Shown: one piece after another, positions 7,375 through 16,600 of the stretch | Layout of the letters: the number at the start of each line of letters is the position of its first letter | Numbering within the stretch: the first letter of the stretch is position 1 | Source: JANMDU01 sp031376455 | GTDB taxonomy: Bacteria > Pseudomonadota > Gammaproteobacteria > Burkholderiales > Burkholderiaceae_C | Direction of reading: 5' to 3' | Assembly: GCA_031376455.1 (NCBI GenBank) | Contig: JANMDU010000097.1 | Span: 1 to 40,299, forward strand | DNA length: 40,299 bases | The notes under the pieces: model-generated | Database searches by the model: none | Seen by the model: the letters and a program-made list of their open reading frames with translations, nothing else | Told to the model about the DNA's origin: nothing | Made by a program: the position numbers and the translations under genes

Positions 7375-9216
7375 TCAAAAACCAAGACTTCGGATGAGCT
7401 TGCGCTGATCGATAGGTTCTGCCTCGGCTGTTGCGATGAGCCAGCCGAGCTGAGCGTTGGCATCTTCGCCCATGGTTTGTGAGCTTTCTGTAGGCATCAA
7501 AGCGCAGCAAATCGACAAGCGCAGACTGGCTCCAACAGGCAAAATTTCAGTGGGCGCATGGCCACCGGCTGAAATACCAGCGGCCAATTTGGCCAGCTGT
7601 CTCGGCGTGCATGCGCCTTCGACAAGAATCACAAAATTGGATTCATCAAAGCGGCATACGGTATCCACATCGCGCACTTGCTGCTGCAAACGCGTGCTGG
7701 TGAGAAGCACGGCACGATCGGCCATCTCCCGGCCATGCTCTTTGACGAACCAATCATGGTTGGCTAACTCAACCAAGATCAAGCCGTAGGCGTGTTTAAA
7801 GCGTGTGGAGCGCGTGATGACACCCTGCATTTGCTCTAAAAAGCTGTATGTATTGGGCAGACCAGTCAGCGCGTCTTTTCTGCGCAGGCCAGAAGCGCGC
7901 GCGAGGCCTTCGCGGCGCATATTGCTGCGCGTGAGCAGCGCATACATCAGCAAAGGCAGCTCAATGGCTGTGGCGATCGACACCACGCTTTGCGTGAGGA
8001 GGCTATTGGGGATGAGCCCAAAATTTCGCAGGATTAAAGGCAACGCTGATAGCGCAACGGGCGCAAAACTAAGCGCCACCCAGCGAGTAATTGCCTCGCC
8101 GCGCTGCCAAGCAGCACTGATCACCGCATAGACCAAGACCACCGACATGAGCACGCCTAGATTGAGAAGGGCGTACGAGGCTTTCGTCGGCCACACAATT
8201 TCCGCTGCCGTACAAAAAATCATCATGACGGCCTGTATGGCAATGAGGGTGTTCATGGTGCGAACGCGTACGACGGGTTGCACGATCAAATTGACCAGCC
8301 AAGGCCCCAGCGCTGCCGTGAGTGCAGCGAGGGCGTAATTCATGCGATCGGCCAGCAAAGGTGATTCATTCCACCAGTACAGCGGCGTCAGCCCGGTGCT
8401 GGTTAGGTTGTAAAGACCGAGCGCAACCAAATAAACGCTGCATGCGATGAAAGCTTGCTCTCGCCGCCAAATGGCGACCCAGACACAGCAGAGCAGCATC
8501 AAGCCAATCAAACCGGCGAGCGCGCCGAGCAGCATATTCTCAACTTGCAAGCCCTCTAAGTATTCAGAATCGCGGTAAACATGCATCGGCAGCGACACCG
8601 GCACGCGCGCATTCTCAACGCGAAGATAGTGCTGCACAACATCGTTGTTTCCCGCTTGCAAAGCAAATGCGGGCAAGCGGGTGGGCAAGGGCCACTGCTC
8701 ACGCGGCACGATATCGCCGGCCTTCAGGCTCATCCATTGGCCATTGGTATCGCGCCAGAAGAGCTTGACATCATCCACCAATGGCGAGCCCAATTCTAGA
8801 ATCCAACGCGCGCTCAGATCGTTGGATTTCACATCAAAACGAAGCCAAAGCACTTTGCCATCAATTTTGTGCGCATCGGTCGCTTTGCTGGCCTTGAACA
8901 GGCCGAGGCCAGCTGTGGCGCGTGCTTGCACAGTTTCTAACGAGGTTGTTTTGCTGTCGTCAATCCAGTATTCGGCATACGGCGTGAGATCGATGGACTG
9001 GATTTGCGCGCCAAGAATTGCGGGCGGCATATTCCGCTGGCTTAAAGCGCTAGAAGCAAGTGTCGCAAGCTCTTGTGGTTGCTGCGGCTGAGATTTAGCC
9101 TGACTAGAAATACTCGTTAGGCTCAAACAGAATGCAAATACAGTGAACCAGCAACCAGCCTTGGAGAGCCACCGCAAAGCACGGGAATCATAAAGTCCTG
9201 ACATCAACTTTCTCAT
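7375..9216 (-). CDS. 7TM-DISM membrane protein with degenerate GGDEF domain
   Basis: At 613 aa the order is: N-terminal membrane/signal segment (about residues 15-38), a periplasmic sensory domain of the 7TMR-DISMED2 type (to about 210), and seven predicted membrane helices (about 225-420, starting LLGALAGLIGLMLLCCVWVA). A GGDEF-like domain follows, entered by RRKDALTGLPNTYSF. The signature GGDEF is replaced by DESNF (residues 524-528), and the metal-binding D-x-D-H-F segment reads ELANHDWF, so diguanylate cyclase activity is unlikely. It may be a receptor or GTP-binding adaptor. ATG 9204 has a better ribosome site than ATG 9216. A 13-bp inverted repeat lies immediately upstream of the start. 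Confidence 0.82.
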   Translation of the reverse strand: MRKLMSGLYDSRALRWLSKAGCWFTVFAFCLSLTSISSQAKSQPQQPQELATLASSALSQRNMPPAILGAQIQSIDLTPYAEYWIDDSKTTSLETVQARATAGLGLFKASKATDAHKIDGKVLWLRFDVKSNDLSARWILELGSPLVDDVKLFWRDTNGQWMSLKAGDIVPREQWPLPTRLPAFALQAGNNDVVQHYLRVENARVPVSLPMHVYRDSEYLEGLQVENMLLGALAGLIGLMLLCCVWVAIWRREQAFIACSVYLVALGLYNLTSTGLTPLYWWNESPLLADRMNYALAALTAALGPWLVNLIVQPVVRVRTMNTLIAIQAVMMIFCTAAEIVWPTKASYALLNLGVLMSVVLVYAVISAAWQRGEAITRWVALSFAPVALSALPLILRNFGLIPNSLLTQSVVSIATAIELPLLMYALLTRSNMRREGLARASGLRRKDALTGLPNTYSFLEQMQGVITRSTRFKHAYGLILVELANHDWFVKEHGREMADRAVLLTSTRLQQQVRDVDTVCRFDESNFVILVEGACTPRQLAKLAAGISAGGHAPTEILPVGASLRLSICCALMPTESSQTMGEDANAQLGWLIATAEAEPIDQRKLIRSLGF

Positions 9217-9220
9217 TACC

Positions 9221-9253
9221 CGCTAAATGTAACTGAATTTGTTACATTTAGCG
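9221..9253. promoter_or_regulatory. 13-bp perfect inverted repeat upstream of the 7TM-GGDEF gene
   Basis: CGCTAAATGTAAC and GTTACATTTAGCG are perfect arms separated by TGAATTT. The structure starts 5 bp before the possible ATG at 9216. It has no following T-run, so it looks more like a repressor operator or an RNA hairpin near the ribosome site than a terminator for rpoH. Confidence 0.6.
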
Positions 9254-9338
9254 TCGAATTCAAGTTTAGCGATGGGTCTTTGTTAAGTAGTTGTAGATTA
9301 ATGCACAGATTTGTACTTACTTACATGTCGTCATGCGA

Positions 9339-10280
9339 CTAGTTTGTGAGTGCGAGCTTCATTTTCTTCATGGCCGCCACTTCAATCTGACGAATGCGTT
9401 CGGCGCTCACGCCGAACTCGAAAGCCAAATCATGGAGCGTCAGGCCGCCTGAGCCGTTGTCGTTCACCTTGAGCCAGCGCTCTTCGATGATGCGTTTGCT
9501 GCGCGGATCAAGCGCGGCAATCGCCGCCTGCACGCCATCGCCTGCAAGATGATCGCGCTCGCGTGCTTCGAGTTGGGCGGTAGGCTCCATCGAGCTGTCA
9601 GAGAGATACGCTATCGGGCCGTAGGCTTCTTCGCCATCATCGGAGGGGCTTGGATCAAGCAAGACATCGCCGCCTGCAAAGCGCGCCTCCATCTCGATGA
9701 CTTCTTCGCGCTTGACGTTGAGCGTTTTGGCCACCGTGTCAATCTCTTTGGCATTCATGCTGCTGCGATGCGTGAGGCCATCGGCATCTTCTGCCGCATC
9801 GTGCTTGAAGCCTTGCTTCATCGATCGCAGATTGAAGAAAAGCTTGCGCTGTGCTTTGGTGGTGGCGACCTTGATCATGCGGAAATTCTTCAAGATATAT
9901 TCATGAATCTCGGCTTTGATCCAGTGCAGCGCATAGCTCACGAGGCGCACGCCTTGATCAGGATCAAAGCGCTTGACGGCTTTCATGAGGCCTACATTAC
10001 CTTCTTGAATCAGATCTGCATGGGGCAGGCCGTAGCCCAAGTATTGGCGAGCGGTGGAGATCACGACGCGTAAATGCGAGAGCACCAGCCGCCCTGCGGC
10101 CTCCATGTTTTGCCCCTCTTTCCATTGGCGGGCGTAGCGCTGCTCTTCTTCAAGAGTGAGCATCGGCATGCGATTGGCCGCGCTGATGTAAGCATCAATA
10201 TTGCCCAGCGAGGGCACCATGCTCATGCTGCCCCAGTTGGATACAGCGGTGTTGTTGGATAAAGCTAAAGCTCCAGACAT
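9339..10280 (-). CDS. rpoH: RNA polymerase heat-shock sigma factor sigma-32
   Basis: The protein (313 aa) has all sigma-32 hallmarks. Region 2 reads VLSHLRVVISTARQYLGYGL, then HADLIQEGNVGLMKAVKRFDP and VSYALHWIKAEIHEYILKNF. The RpoH box occurs around TTKAQRKLFFNLRSMK. Region 4 ends in the helix-turn-helix DLAFEFGVSAERIRQIEVAAMKKM, written here as adjoining motifs. ATG 10280 follows an AAGGAG ribosome site; the upstream in-frame ATG at 10301 overlaps that site and is less likely. RpoH directs transcription of chaperone and protease genes. A perfect CIRCE operator lies about 80 bp upstream, pointing to HrcA control. Confidence 0.96.
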   Translation of the reverse strand: MSGALALSNNTAVSNWGSMSMVPSLGNIDAYISAANRMPMLTLEEEQRYARQWKEGQNMEAAGRLVLSHLRVVISTARQYLGYGLPHADLIQEGNVGLMKAVKRFDPDQGVRLVSYALHWIKAEIHEYILKNFRMIKVATTKAQRKLFFNLRSMKQGFKHDAAEDADGLTHRSSMNAKEIDTVAKTLNVKREEVIEMEARFAGGDVLLDPSPSDDGEEAYGPIAYLSDSSMEPTAQLEARERDHLAGDGVQAAIAALDPRSKRIIEERWLKVNDNGSGGLTLHDLAFEFGVSAERIRQIEVAAMKKMKLALTN

Positions 10281-10358
10281 ATTCAGAACTCCTTCTTTCA
10301 TTTCTTCGAGCCAGTGAGTGCGCTAAAACAGCGGGTTTTCACGGGGTTGAATGCAATA

Positions 10359-10385
10359 TTAGCACTCTTCTTAGGAGAGTGCTAA
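10359..10385. promoter_or_regulatory. CIRCE element (HrcA operator)
   Basis: TTAGCACTC-N9-GAGTGCTAA is a perfect match to the CIRCE consensus, centred about 90 bp upstream of the rpoH start. On the rpoH strand a TAATAT -10-like hexamer overlaps the proximal arm, so bound HrcA would block transcription. Confidence 0.92.
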
Positions 10386-10517
10386 ATGAAAAAGTTCAAT
10401 CACCTTGATGGTTACTGACTATCGAGTCAGTTTATTTAGGCGTCAGATCAAGCGCTGACCAAGACATGCATCATGCGCTAGAGCTGGCGTGTATTTCTTT
10501 TTTCTGGCGTGCTGGAT

Positions 10518-10553
10518 ACAAAAAAAACAAAAGGCTCCTGGTGAAGCCTTTTT
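10518..10553 (-). terminator. trxA terminator
   Basis: On the minus strand AAAGGCT and AGCCTTT form a stem with an 8-nt loop, followed by TTGTTTTTTTT. It starts about 20 bp after the trxA stop codon. Confidence 0.75.
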
Positions 10554-10569
10554 GAAGAGCGAAGAGCGA

Positions 10570-10905
10570 TCAAGCTGCAATCGTCTGATCCACAAAAGCT
10601 TGCAGTTGCGCTTTGCTCAGGGCGCCGACCTTCGTTGCGGCGAGCTGGCCTTTGTTGAAGATCATGAGGGTGGGGATGCCGCGAATACCGAATTTGGCCG
10701 GCACGTCGCGGTTTTCATCGACGTTGAGCTTGGTGATTTGCAGTTTGCCGGCGTGGCTGACAGCCAATTCGTCTAAAGCTGGAGCGATCATTTTGCAAGG
10801 GCCACACCATTCTGCCCAAAAATCGACCAGCACAGGCTTGTCGGCTTGTAGAACGTCAGCCTCAAAGCTGGCATCGGAGATGTGTTTGATGAGGTCGCTG
10901 GCCAT
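10570..10905 (-). CDS. trxA: thioredoxin 1
   Basis: The 111-aa protein carries the redox-active WCGPC motif (Cys34 and Cys37) and the cis-proline loop RGIPT near residue 77. The C-terminal half is typical (LMIFNKGQLAATKVGA). It is the cytoplasmic disulfide reductase that uses electrons from thioredoxin reductase. It stands as a single gene with its own terminator, between rpoH and the divergent addB. Confidence 0.97.
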   Translation of the reverse strand: MASDLIKHISDASFEADVLQADKPVLVDFWAEWCGPCKMIAPALDELAVSHAGKLQITKLNVDENRDVPAKFGIRGIPTLMIFNKGQLAATKVGALSKAQLQAFVDQTIAA

Positions 10906-11041
10906 GATGTTTTCTCGGATGAAGGTTGCTTGGAGGTTGGGAATTTAGGTGAAAAGGCAAGTTGCTTTGCCCTAACAACAATTACAGTGTGGGCATTGTG
11001 ACAGAAACCAAGATTTATCTTCTCCAAAAAGGCGGCATGCG

Positions 11042-13648
11042 TTGACTATCGCTGTCATAGACAAGCTCGATAGCTGGGCGGCTGTCTGGCGCCAAGTGCG
11101 CTCGCACATGTTGGGCACGGGTGCGCATCCAGCGCAAACGGTCGTGCTTTTGCCGTTTTTCCAGCTCCAAGCTGTCGCTCGGCAAAGTTGGGCCGCACAA
11201 ACATGGGGCGCTCAAGGTTCGCCCGTAGATGGCGCAGATTTGAGCAGCAGTTTTCCCCCGCGATTTGAGACCACCACGAGCTGGCAGCGACGCATCTCGC
11301 ATTTTGTACCGGATGCGATGGATGTGAGCTTTGATGCGGGGCTGGATGCCGCGAGGGCGCGCCAATTCTTACAGCGAGCGGGATTGGGCGAGTTTGGCGC
11401 GCTGCTGTTGCCGCGCTTGGTGGAGACGGTTCAGCAGTTGGGCGCAATCGCTGCTGCGATACCGCCTTTTCAAAGAGGCGCTTGGGCGGCTGGCCTGCGA
11501 TCTTCCCTAGGCGCTGGGTTGGGCTGCGGGCTTGAGGCTTTTGCCAGCCATGAGGCGGCTGTGGCGCGCATTGCTTTGGAATGGGCGGCGGCTTCGCGCT
11601 ATGCCAGCGATGTGTTGTTTGAGGTGGCAGGTGTCACTGATGGGGGCGAGTGCCAAGCTTTGGTCGTGATCCGGGGCTTGCAGCCCAATGCTCTGGCCGC
11701 GCATTTGGCCGAGCAGTTTGGAGAAAAGGCTTTGGTGCTGGATTTGCCCGAGTTCGCGCATGGTGAGCTGAAGGTGCAGATGGCGCAAGGCTTGGAGGAT
11801 GAGGCGCAGCGCGCTGCCGCTTGTGTGCTGGCGCATGTGGCAAAGGGGCGCAGCCCCGTGGCCTTGCCAGCGGTGGATCGGCTGGTGACGCGGCGTATCA
11901 GCGCGATGCTCTCCCAGCGCGGTCTGCTGGTTTTGGATGAAACGGGCTGGAAGCTCTCCACCACTCGGGCAGCGGCCAGCGCGATCAGCATGCTGCGCGC
12001 AGCCAGAGCACATGCCACGCCAGACGAGCATCTTGATTGGCTCAAGGCCTGTAGCGTTGATCAGGCAAGACTCGCTCGCTACGAGCAGCTACTTCGCAAG
12101 CAAAATAGCCATGCAGCCGGCATAGAACCTGCGCGAGATGCTATTGAATTTATAGCAGATGATGGCGCGGCCATCATGCCTTGGCGAGAGCTTCTGGCCA
12201 GTTTGCGACCTAGTCGCAGTTTGTCCGGCTGGCTCTCTGATTTCACTGCAGCCCTGCAAATGAGCGGGCAATGGCAAAGCCTCATGCAAGACGCAGCGGG
12301 AGAGCAGGTGATCGCGGCGCTTTATGGCTCGGATGCCGACGCGCTGGCTATTTTGGCCGGTGATTCTGCGCGCATGAGTCTGGCCGAATTCAGCACCTGG
12401 CTGCAAATGGCTTTGGAGGGCGCAAGCTTCAAGCCGCCCCAGAGCGGCGGCACGCCAGATGTGGTGATCTTGCCTTTGGCGCAATTGGCAGCACGGCCAT
12501 TTGGCGCGGCTGTGATGGCGGGGATGGATGAGGTCAGCTTGCCTGCAGCGCCAGATCTTGCTGGCGATTGGACGGCAGCGCAGCGGGGCGCGCTCGGCCT
12601 GCCCAGCCGCGAGGCTTTGGCACTTGAGCGGCGCGATGTTTGGCGGCGCGCGATGCAAGTGCCATTCGTCGATGTGCTTTGGCGCTCGGCGCAGGGCGAT
12701 GAGCCCTTGCAGCCCAGCCCGCTGCTCAAGGCGTGGCTTGCTCAGCATCCAGAGCAGAGCGGCCAAGAGGGGCAAGACGCACGCGAGCAGCGCCTGCTCA
12801 CGGCGCAGCCCAGCGCCATGCCGCAGCCCAGCGGGCATCTTCTGCTGGGCGAAGGAAAAATAGCCTTATCGGCCAGCAGCTACCAAGATCTGCGCACTTG
12901 CCCCTACCGCTATTTCGCGCTGCGCTTGCTCGGGCTGCAAGAGGCCAAAGAGCTGGATGAAGAAATCTCAAAACGCGATTTCGGCGCTTGGCTGCATGCG
13001 GTATTGAGCGATTTTCATCGAACGCGCCTGCCGGGCAGCAGCCTAGATTCAAGTGCAGAGGCAGATCGCGCCTTGTTGGATGCCTGCGCTGCCGAGCGCC
13101 AGCAAGAGATGCTGGGGAGTGATCCCGGCTTTGTGCCATTTGCCGCCGCTTGGCCGCAGGTGCGGAGCAGCTATTTGCTTTGGCTGCAAAAGCATGAGGC
13201 GCAAGGCTGGCGGTTTGAGAGCAGCGAGCTGGATTTAAAGCGCGAGCTGGGCGAGGCCGCTTTGCTAAAAGGGCGACTGGATCGGGTGGATGTGCTCTCT
13301 GGCTCAGCGGCGCAGTCGTTTGCCGTGATTGATTACAAGACGGAGAGCGATGCGAGTTTGAAGCATCGGGTAGCTGACCCGCTGGAAGACACCCAGCTCA
13401 TTTTTTATGCCGCTTTGCTGGGCAAAGCGCCGGTGGAGGCGTTCTACCTTGGCCTGCAAGAGAAAGAGGCCAGGGCCGTGCCGCAAGCGCTGGTCAATGA
13501 AGCGCTGCCGTTGTTGCTTGAGGGCGTCGCGAGCGATACCACACGCATTGCGCAAGGCCATGGCTTGCCTGCCTTGGGCGAAGGAATGGCTTGTGAATAT
13601 TGTGCGGCGCGGGGCTTGTGTCGCAAAGATTTCTGGGCGGATGTATGA
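11042..13648 (+). CDS. addB: AddB-like PD-(D/E)XK nuclease and inactivated helicase subunit
   Basis: The 868-aa protein lacks a Walker A motif, as expected for the helicase-like half in this family. Its C-terminal part holds a RecB-type nuclease domain: SASSYQDLRTCPYRYFALRL, then FGAWLHAVLSDFH, and the catalytic AVIDYKTES. Four cysteines (one in TCPYRY and three in CEYCAARGLC) match the 4Fe-4S site of AddB proteins. AddB partners AddA to process double-strand ends for RecA loading. Translation seems to start at TTG 11042. The last codons overlap addA by 4 bp. Residues 358-372 are encoded by a dispersed repeat copy. Confidence 0.85.
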   Translation: MTIAVIDKLDSWAAVWRQVRSHMLGTGAHPAQTVVLLPFFQLQAVARQSWAAQTWGAQGSPVDGADLSSSFPPRFETTTSWQRRISHFVPDAMDVSFDAGLDAARARQFLQRAGLGEFGALLLPRLVETVQQLGAIAAAIPPFQRGAWAAGLRSSLGAGLGCGLEAFASHEAAVARIALEWAAASRYASDVLFEVAGVTDGGECQALVVIRGLQPNALAAHLAEQFGEKALVLDLPEFAHGELKVQMAQGLEDEAQRAAACVLAHVAKGRSPVALPAVDRLVTRRISAMLSQRGLLVLDETGWKLSTTRAAASAISMLRAARAHATPDEHLDWLKACSVDQARLARYEQLLRKQNSHAAGIEPARDAIEFIADDGAAIMPWRELLASLRPSRSLSGWLSDFTAALQMSGQWQSLMQDAAGEQVIAALYGSDADALAILAGDSARMSLAEFSTWLQMALEGASFKPPQSGGTPDVVILPLAQLAARPFGAAVMAGMDEVSLPAAPDLAGDWTAAQRGALGLPSREALALERRDVWRRAMQVPFVDVLWRSAQGDEPLQPSPLLKAWLAQHPEQSGQEGQDAREQRLLTAQPSAMPQPSGHLLLGEGKIALSASSYQDLRTCPYRYFALRLLGLQEAKELDEEISKRDFGAWLHAVLSDFHRTRLPGSSLDSSAEADRALLDACAAERQQEMLGSDPGFVPFAAAWPQVRSSYLLWLQKHEAQGWRFESSELDLKRELGEAALLKGRLDRVDVLSGSAAQSFAVIDYKTESDASLKHRVADPLEDTQLIFYAALLGKAPVEAFYLGLQEKEARAVPQALVNEALPLLLEGVASDTTRIAQGHGLPALGEGMACEYCAARGLCRKDFWADV
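12115..12156 (-). repeat. 42-bp dispersed repeat, copy B (inside addB)
   Basis: On the minus strand it reads GCTATAAATTCAATAGC, ATCTCGCGCAGG, TCTATGCCGGCT. On the coding strand it is translated as AGIEPARDAIEFIA without breaking the addB frame. Confidence 0.85.
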
Positions 13649-16600
13649 CGATTCAAAATCAAGCATCTGCCGATGCACCCGCCAACGAGTCTGCAAACGT
13701 CCCGGCCTACGCGCTCAACGGCCAGCCCTGCACGCCCGAGGCGTTTTATGCCGTGGCCTGCGATCCGCAGCGGCATGTGGTGGTGCAGGCTTGCGCAGGC
13801 GCGGGCAAGACTTGGATGCTGGTTTCCCGCATCGTGCGGGCGCTGCTGGATGGCGCACAGCCGTATGAGATTTTGGCGATTACGTTTACCAAGAAGGCCG
13901 CCGGCGAGATGCGCCAGCGCTTGCAGGAGTGGTTGCTCAAGTTTTCCAAGCTCTCGGATGAGGAATTGCTACAAGAGCTAGAAATACGCGGAATTTCAAG
14001 CAAAACAGCCCTCTCGCCGGCATCTAATCTGCGTGGAGTGCTATCAAATTTATATCAAGCAACATTGCTCGCCCCGCGCACGGTGCAGATTCGTACCTTC
14101 CACAGTTGGTTTGCCAGCTTGCTGCGCAGCGCGCCTTTGGCTGTGTTGCAAGGGCTCGGATTGCCATCGCCTTATGAACTGCTGGAAGACGACAGCGAAG
14201 CCATCGAATTGCTCTGGCCGCGCTTTTATGCGCTGCTCCAGCGCGATGAGGCGCTGCATGCGGTGTATCGCGCCGCTGTCGCTGATGTAGGCCGCGCGAG
14301 TCTTGAGAAGGCGCTGACCTTTGGCATCAAAAAGCGGGTGGAGTTTGAGCTGGCGGATGCAGCCGGGGTGGTGGAGAGCAGTATGGAGCCGTTTGGCAAG
14401 CTGTTCCCCGAGTTGGCGCATTTAGACGAGCCGCAATGTAGGCTGATCGAAGAGCGCGAGAGCTTGGCGCATGCTGCAAAGCTCCTCGCCGCTGCGCCGC
14501 AGAAAAGCTATGCGGCAAAAGGCGCAGAGCTGAAGAGGGCGGTGACGAGTGAGCGCTGGTTGGAAGTTGCAAATTGCCTGCTAACCAAGGAAGGCGAGCC
14601 GCGTGTGTTTTCAGAAAAAATTACTGGCATCGAACAGATCCGCGCCGCACAGGAGCTGTGCGTCTGGGTAGATCTTGCCCAGCAGCAGCAAGCCGCCTAT
14701 CGGCATCAGCAGCATATGGCTCAGCTCATGCGTGCGGCCAACACGTGTTTTGCCGAGCTCAAACGCGCGCGCGGCTGGGTCGATATGGGCGATTTGGAGC
14801 GCGGCGCGATGCGCTTGCTGCAAGATGAGCAGATCGCGGGTTGGGTGCAGCAGCGCTTAGATGCGCAAGTGCGGCATTTGCTGATTGATGAGTTTCAAGA
14901 CACCAATCCGCTGCAATGGCAGGCGCTGCAAAGCTGGTTGTCGGGCTATGTGGGCGCAGGTGGCGGCGGCGGGGCAAGCAAGGGGCTGGGCGGTTTGGGT
15001 GCAAATACGCCCAGCGTTTTTAATACAAACACACCGAGCGTCTTTATCGTCGGTGATTCCAAGCAGAGCATTTATCGCTTTCGCCGCGCTGAGCCGCAGG
15101 TATTTGAGGCGGCGACGCGCTTTGTTTGCGAGGGTTTGCAAGGCAGCTTGCTGACCTGCGATCACACCCGCCGCAATGCGAGCCAAGTGATCAGCGTGGT
15201 CAATGCAGTTATGGCGCAGGCCGCTGCCGAGGGCGATTTTGCGTTTCGAGCGCACACCACGGGCAGCCAAGCGCAGGGCAGCGTGTTGCGATTGCCGCTG
15301 GCACCGCGCCCGGCTCAGGCAGCGAGCGACCCAAGTTTACAAAATGGCCTCCATTGGCGAGATACCTTAACGCAGCGCCGCGATGAGCCTGATGAGAAGG
15401 CGGTCGACGCTGAATGCGCCTTGGCCGCGCGCTGGGTGGCCACGCAGATCTCGCGCGGCGTGCTGCCTGCGAGCTTTATGGTGTTGGCCAGAAAACGAGA
15501 TCGCTTAAACCGCATGCGCGATGCGCTCAGAAGCCTTGGGGTGCCCAGCCAAATTGCCGAAAAGACGGCGCTGATTGAGCTGCCCGAGGCCAAAGATATC
15601 GTGGCGCTGCTGGATGCGCTCGTCTCGCCGGGCAATGATTTGGCCTTGGCGCAAGCCTTGAAATCGCCTCTGTTTGGCTGGAGCGATGCGCAATTGGTGC
15701 AGCTTGCTAGCTTAGCCACGGCCTGCGAAGCGGCCACATCTTGGCTCGATTTACTCCTAAAAGGTGAGCACTCTGCGCATATTCTACGACGGCTAGAGGC
15801 CGATTTCTTTCAAAAAACGGCCTCGGATCTGCGGCAATGCCGGCAATGGCTTGCGCAATTGCCGCCCCATGATGCGCTGAGCGCGATCTATGAGAGGCTG
15901 GATGTATTGGCGCGTTTCAGCATGGCTGCGCCCGCGCCGCTGCGCTTGCGCGTGCAAAGCAGTTTGGAGGCCTTGCTTGCGGCTGCCTTGCAAGCTAAAG
16001 GCGGGCGTTTCCTCACGCCGCATGCTTGGATTCGGCAGCTCAAAAGCCCGCATCTCAAAGCGCCGCCGAGCGGCGCGCTGGAGGCTGTGCGGCTGATGAC
16101 GGTGCATGGCGCAAAAGGCTTGGAGGCCGACACCGTGATCCTGCTCGATTGCAACACAGCCACCCGCAAAGCCACAGCGCTGGATGTGTTGGTCGACTGG
16201 CCGGGCGAGCAAACAGCGCCCACTACCTTTGCGTTTTTGCGCAGCGAAAAACGCGTGCCCAGCAGCCTCGGCTCAGCGCTGGCGCGCGAGCATGCGCAGC
16301 GCGAGAGGGAAGAGAGCAATGCGCTCTATGTGGCGATGACGCGCGCGCGAGATCAGCTCGTCATCAGCGGGCATGAAGTCATCAAAGCTGCCGAGATCAA
16401 TCCTTGGAAGCGCTTTGAGGCCTTGGGAAGCGAAGTCGAAGAAGCGTGGCATGGCGATTTTTCCGGCTCAGAATCAAGCACAGAATCGCCGCTTGCCCAA
16501 AATGCTGAAAGCGGCATGTTTTTAATGCGAAATCTACCTCTAGCCGGCATAAATACTGCGCAAAGCGCTATAAAAATAGGAGTGAAAGAAGAGCCAGATG

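Noticed and set aside
13600..13644. 15-codon upstream extension of addA
   Set aside because: Lies fully inside the end of addB; the ATGA overlap at 13645 is the normal coupled start.
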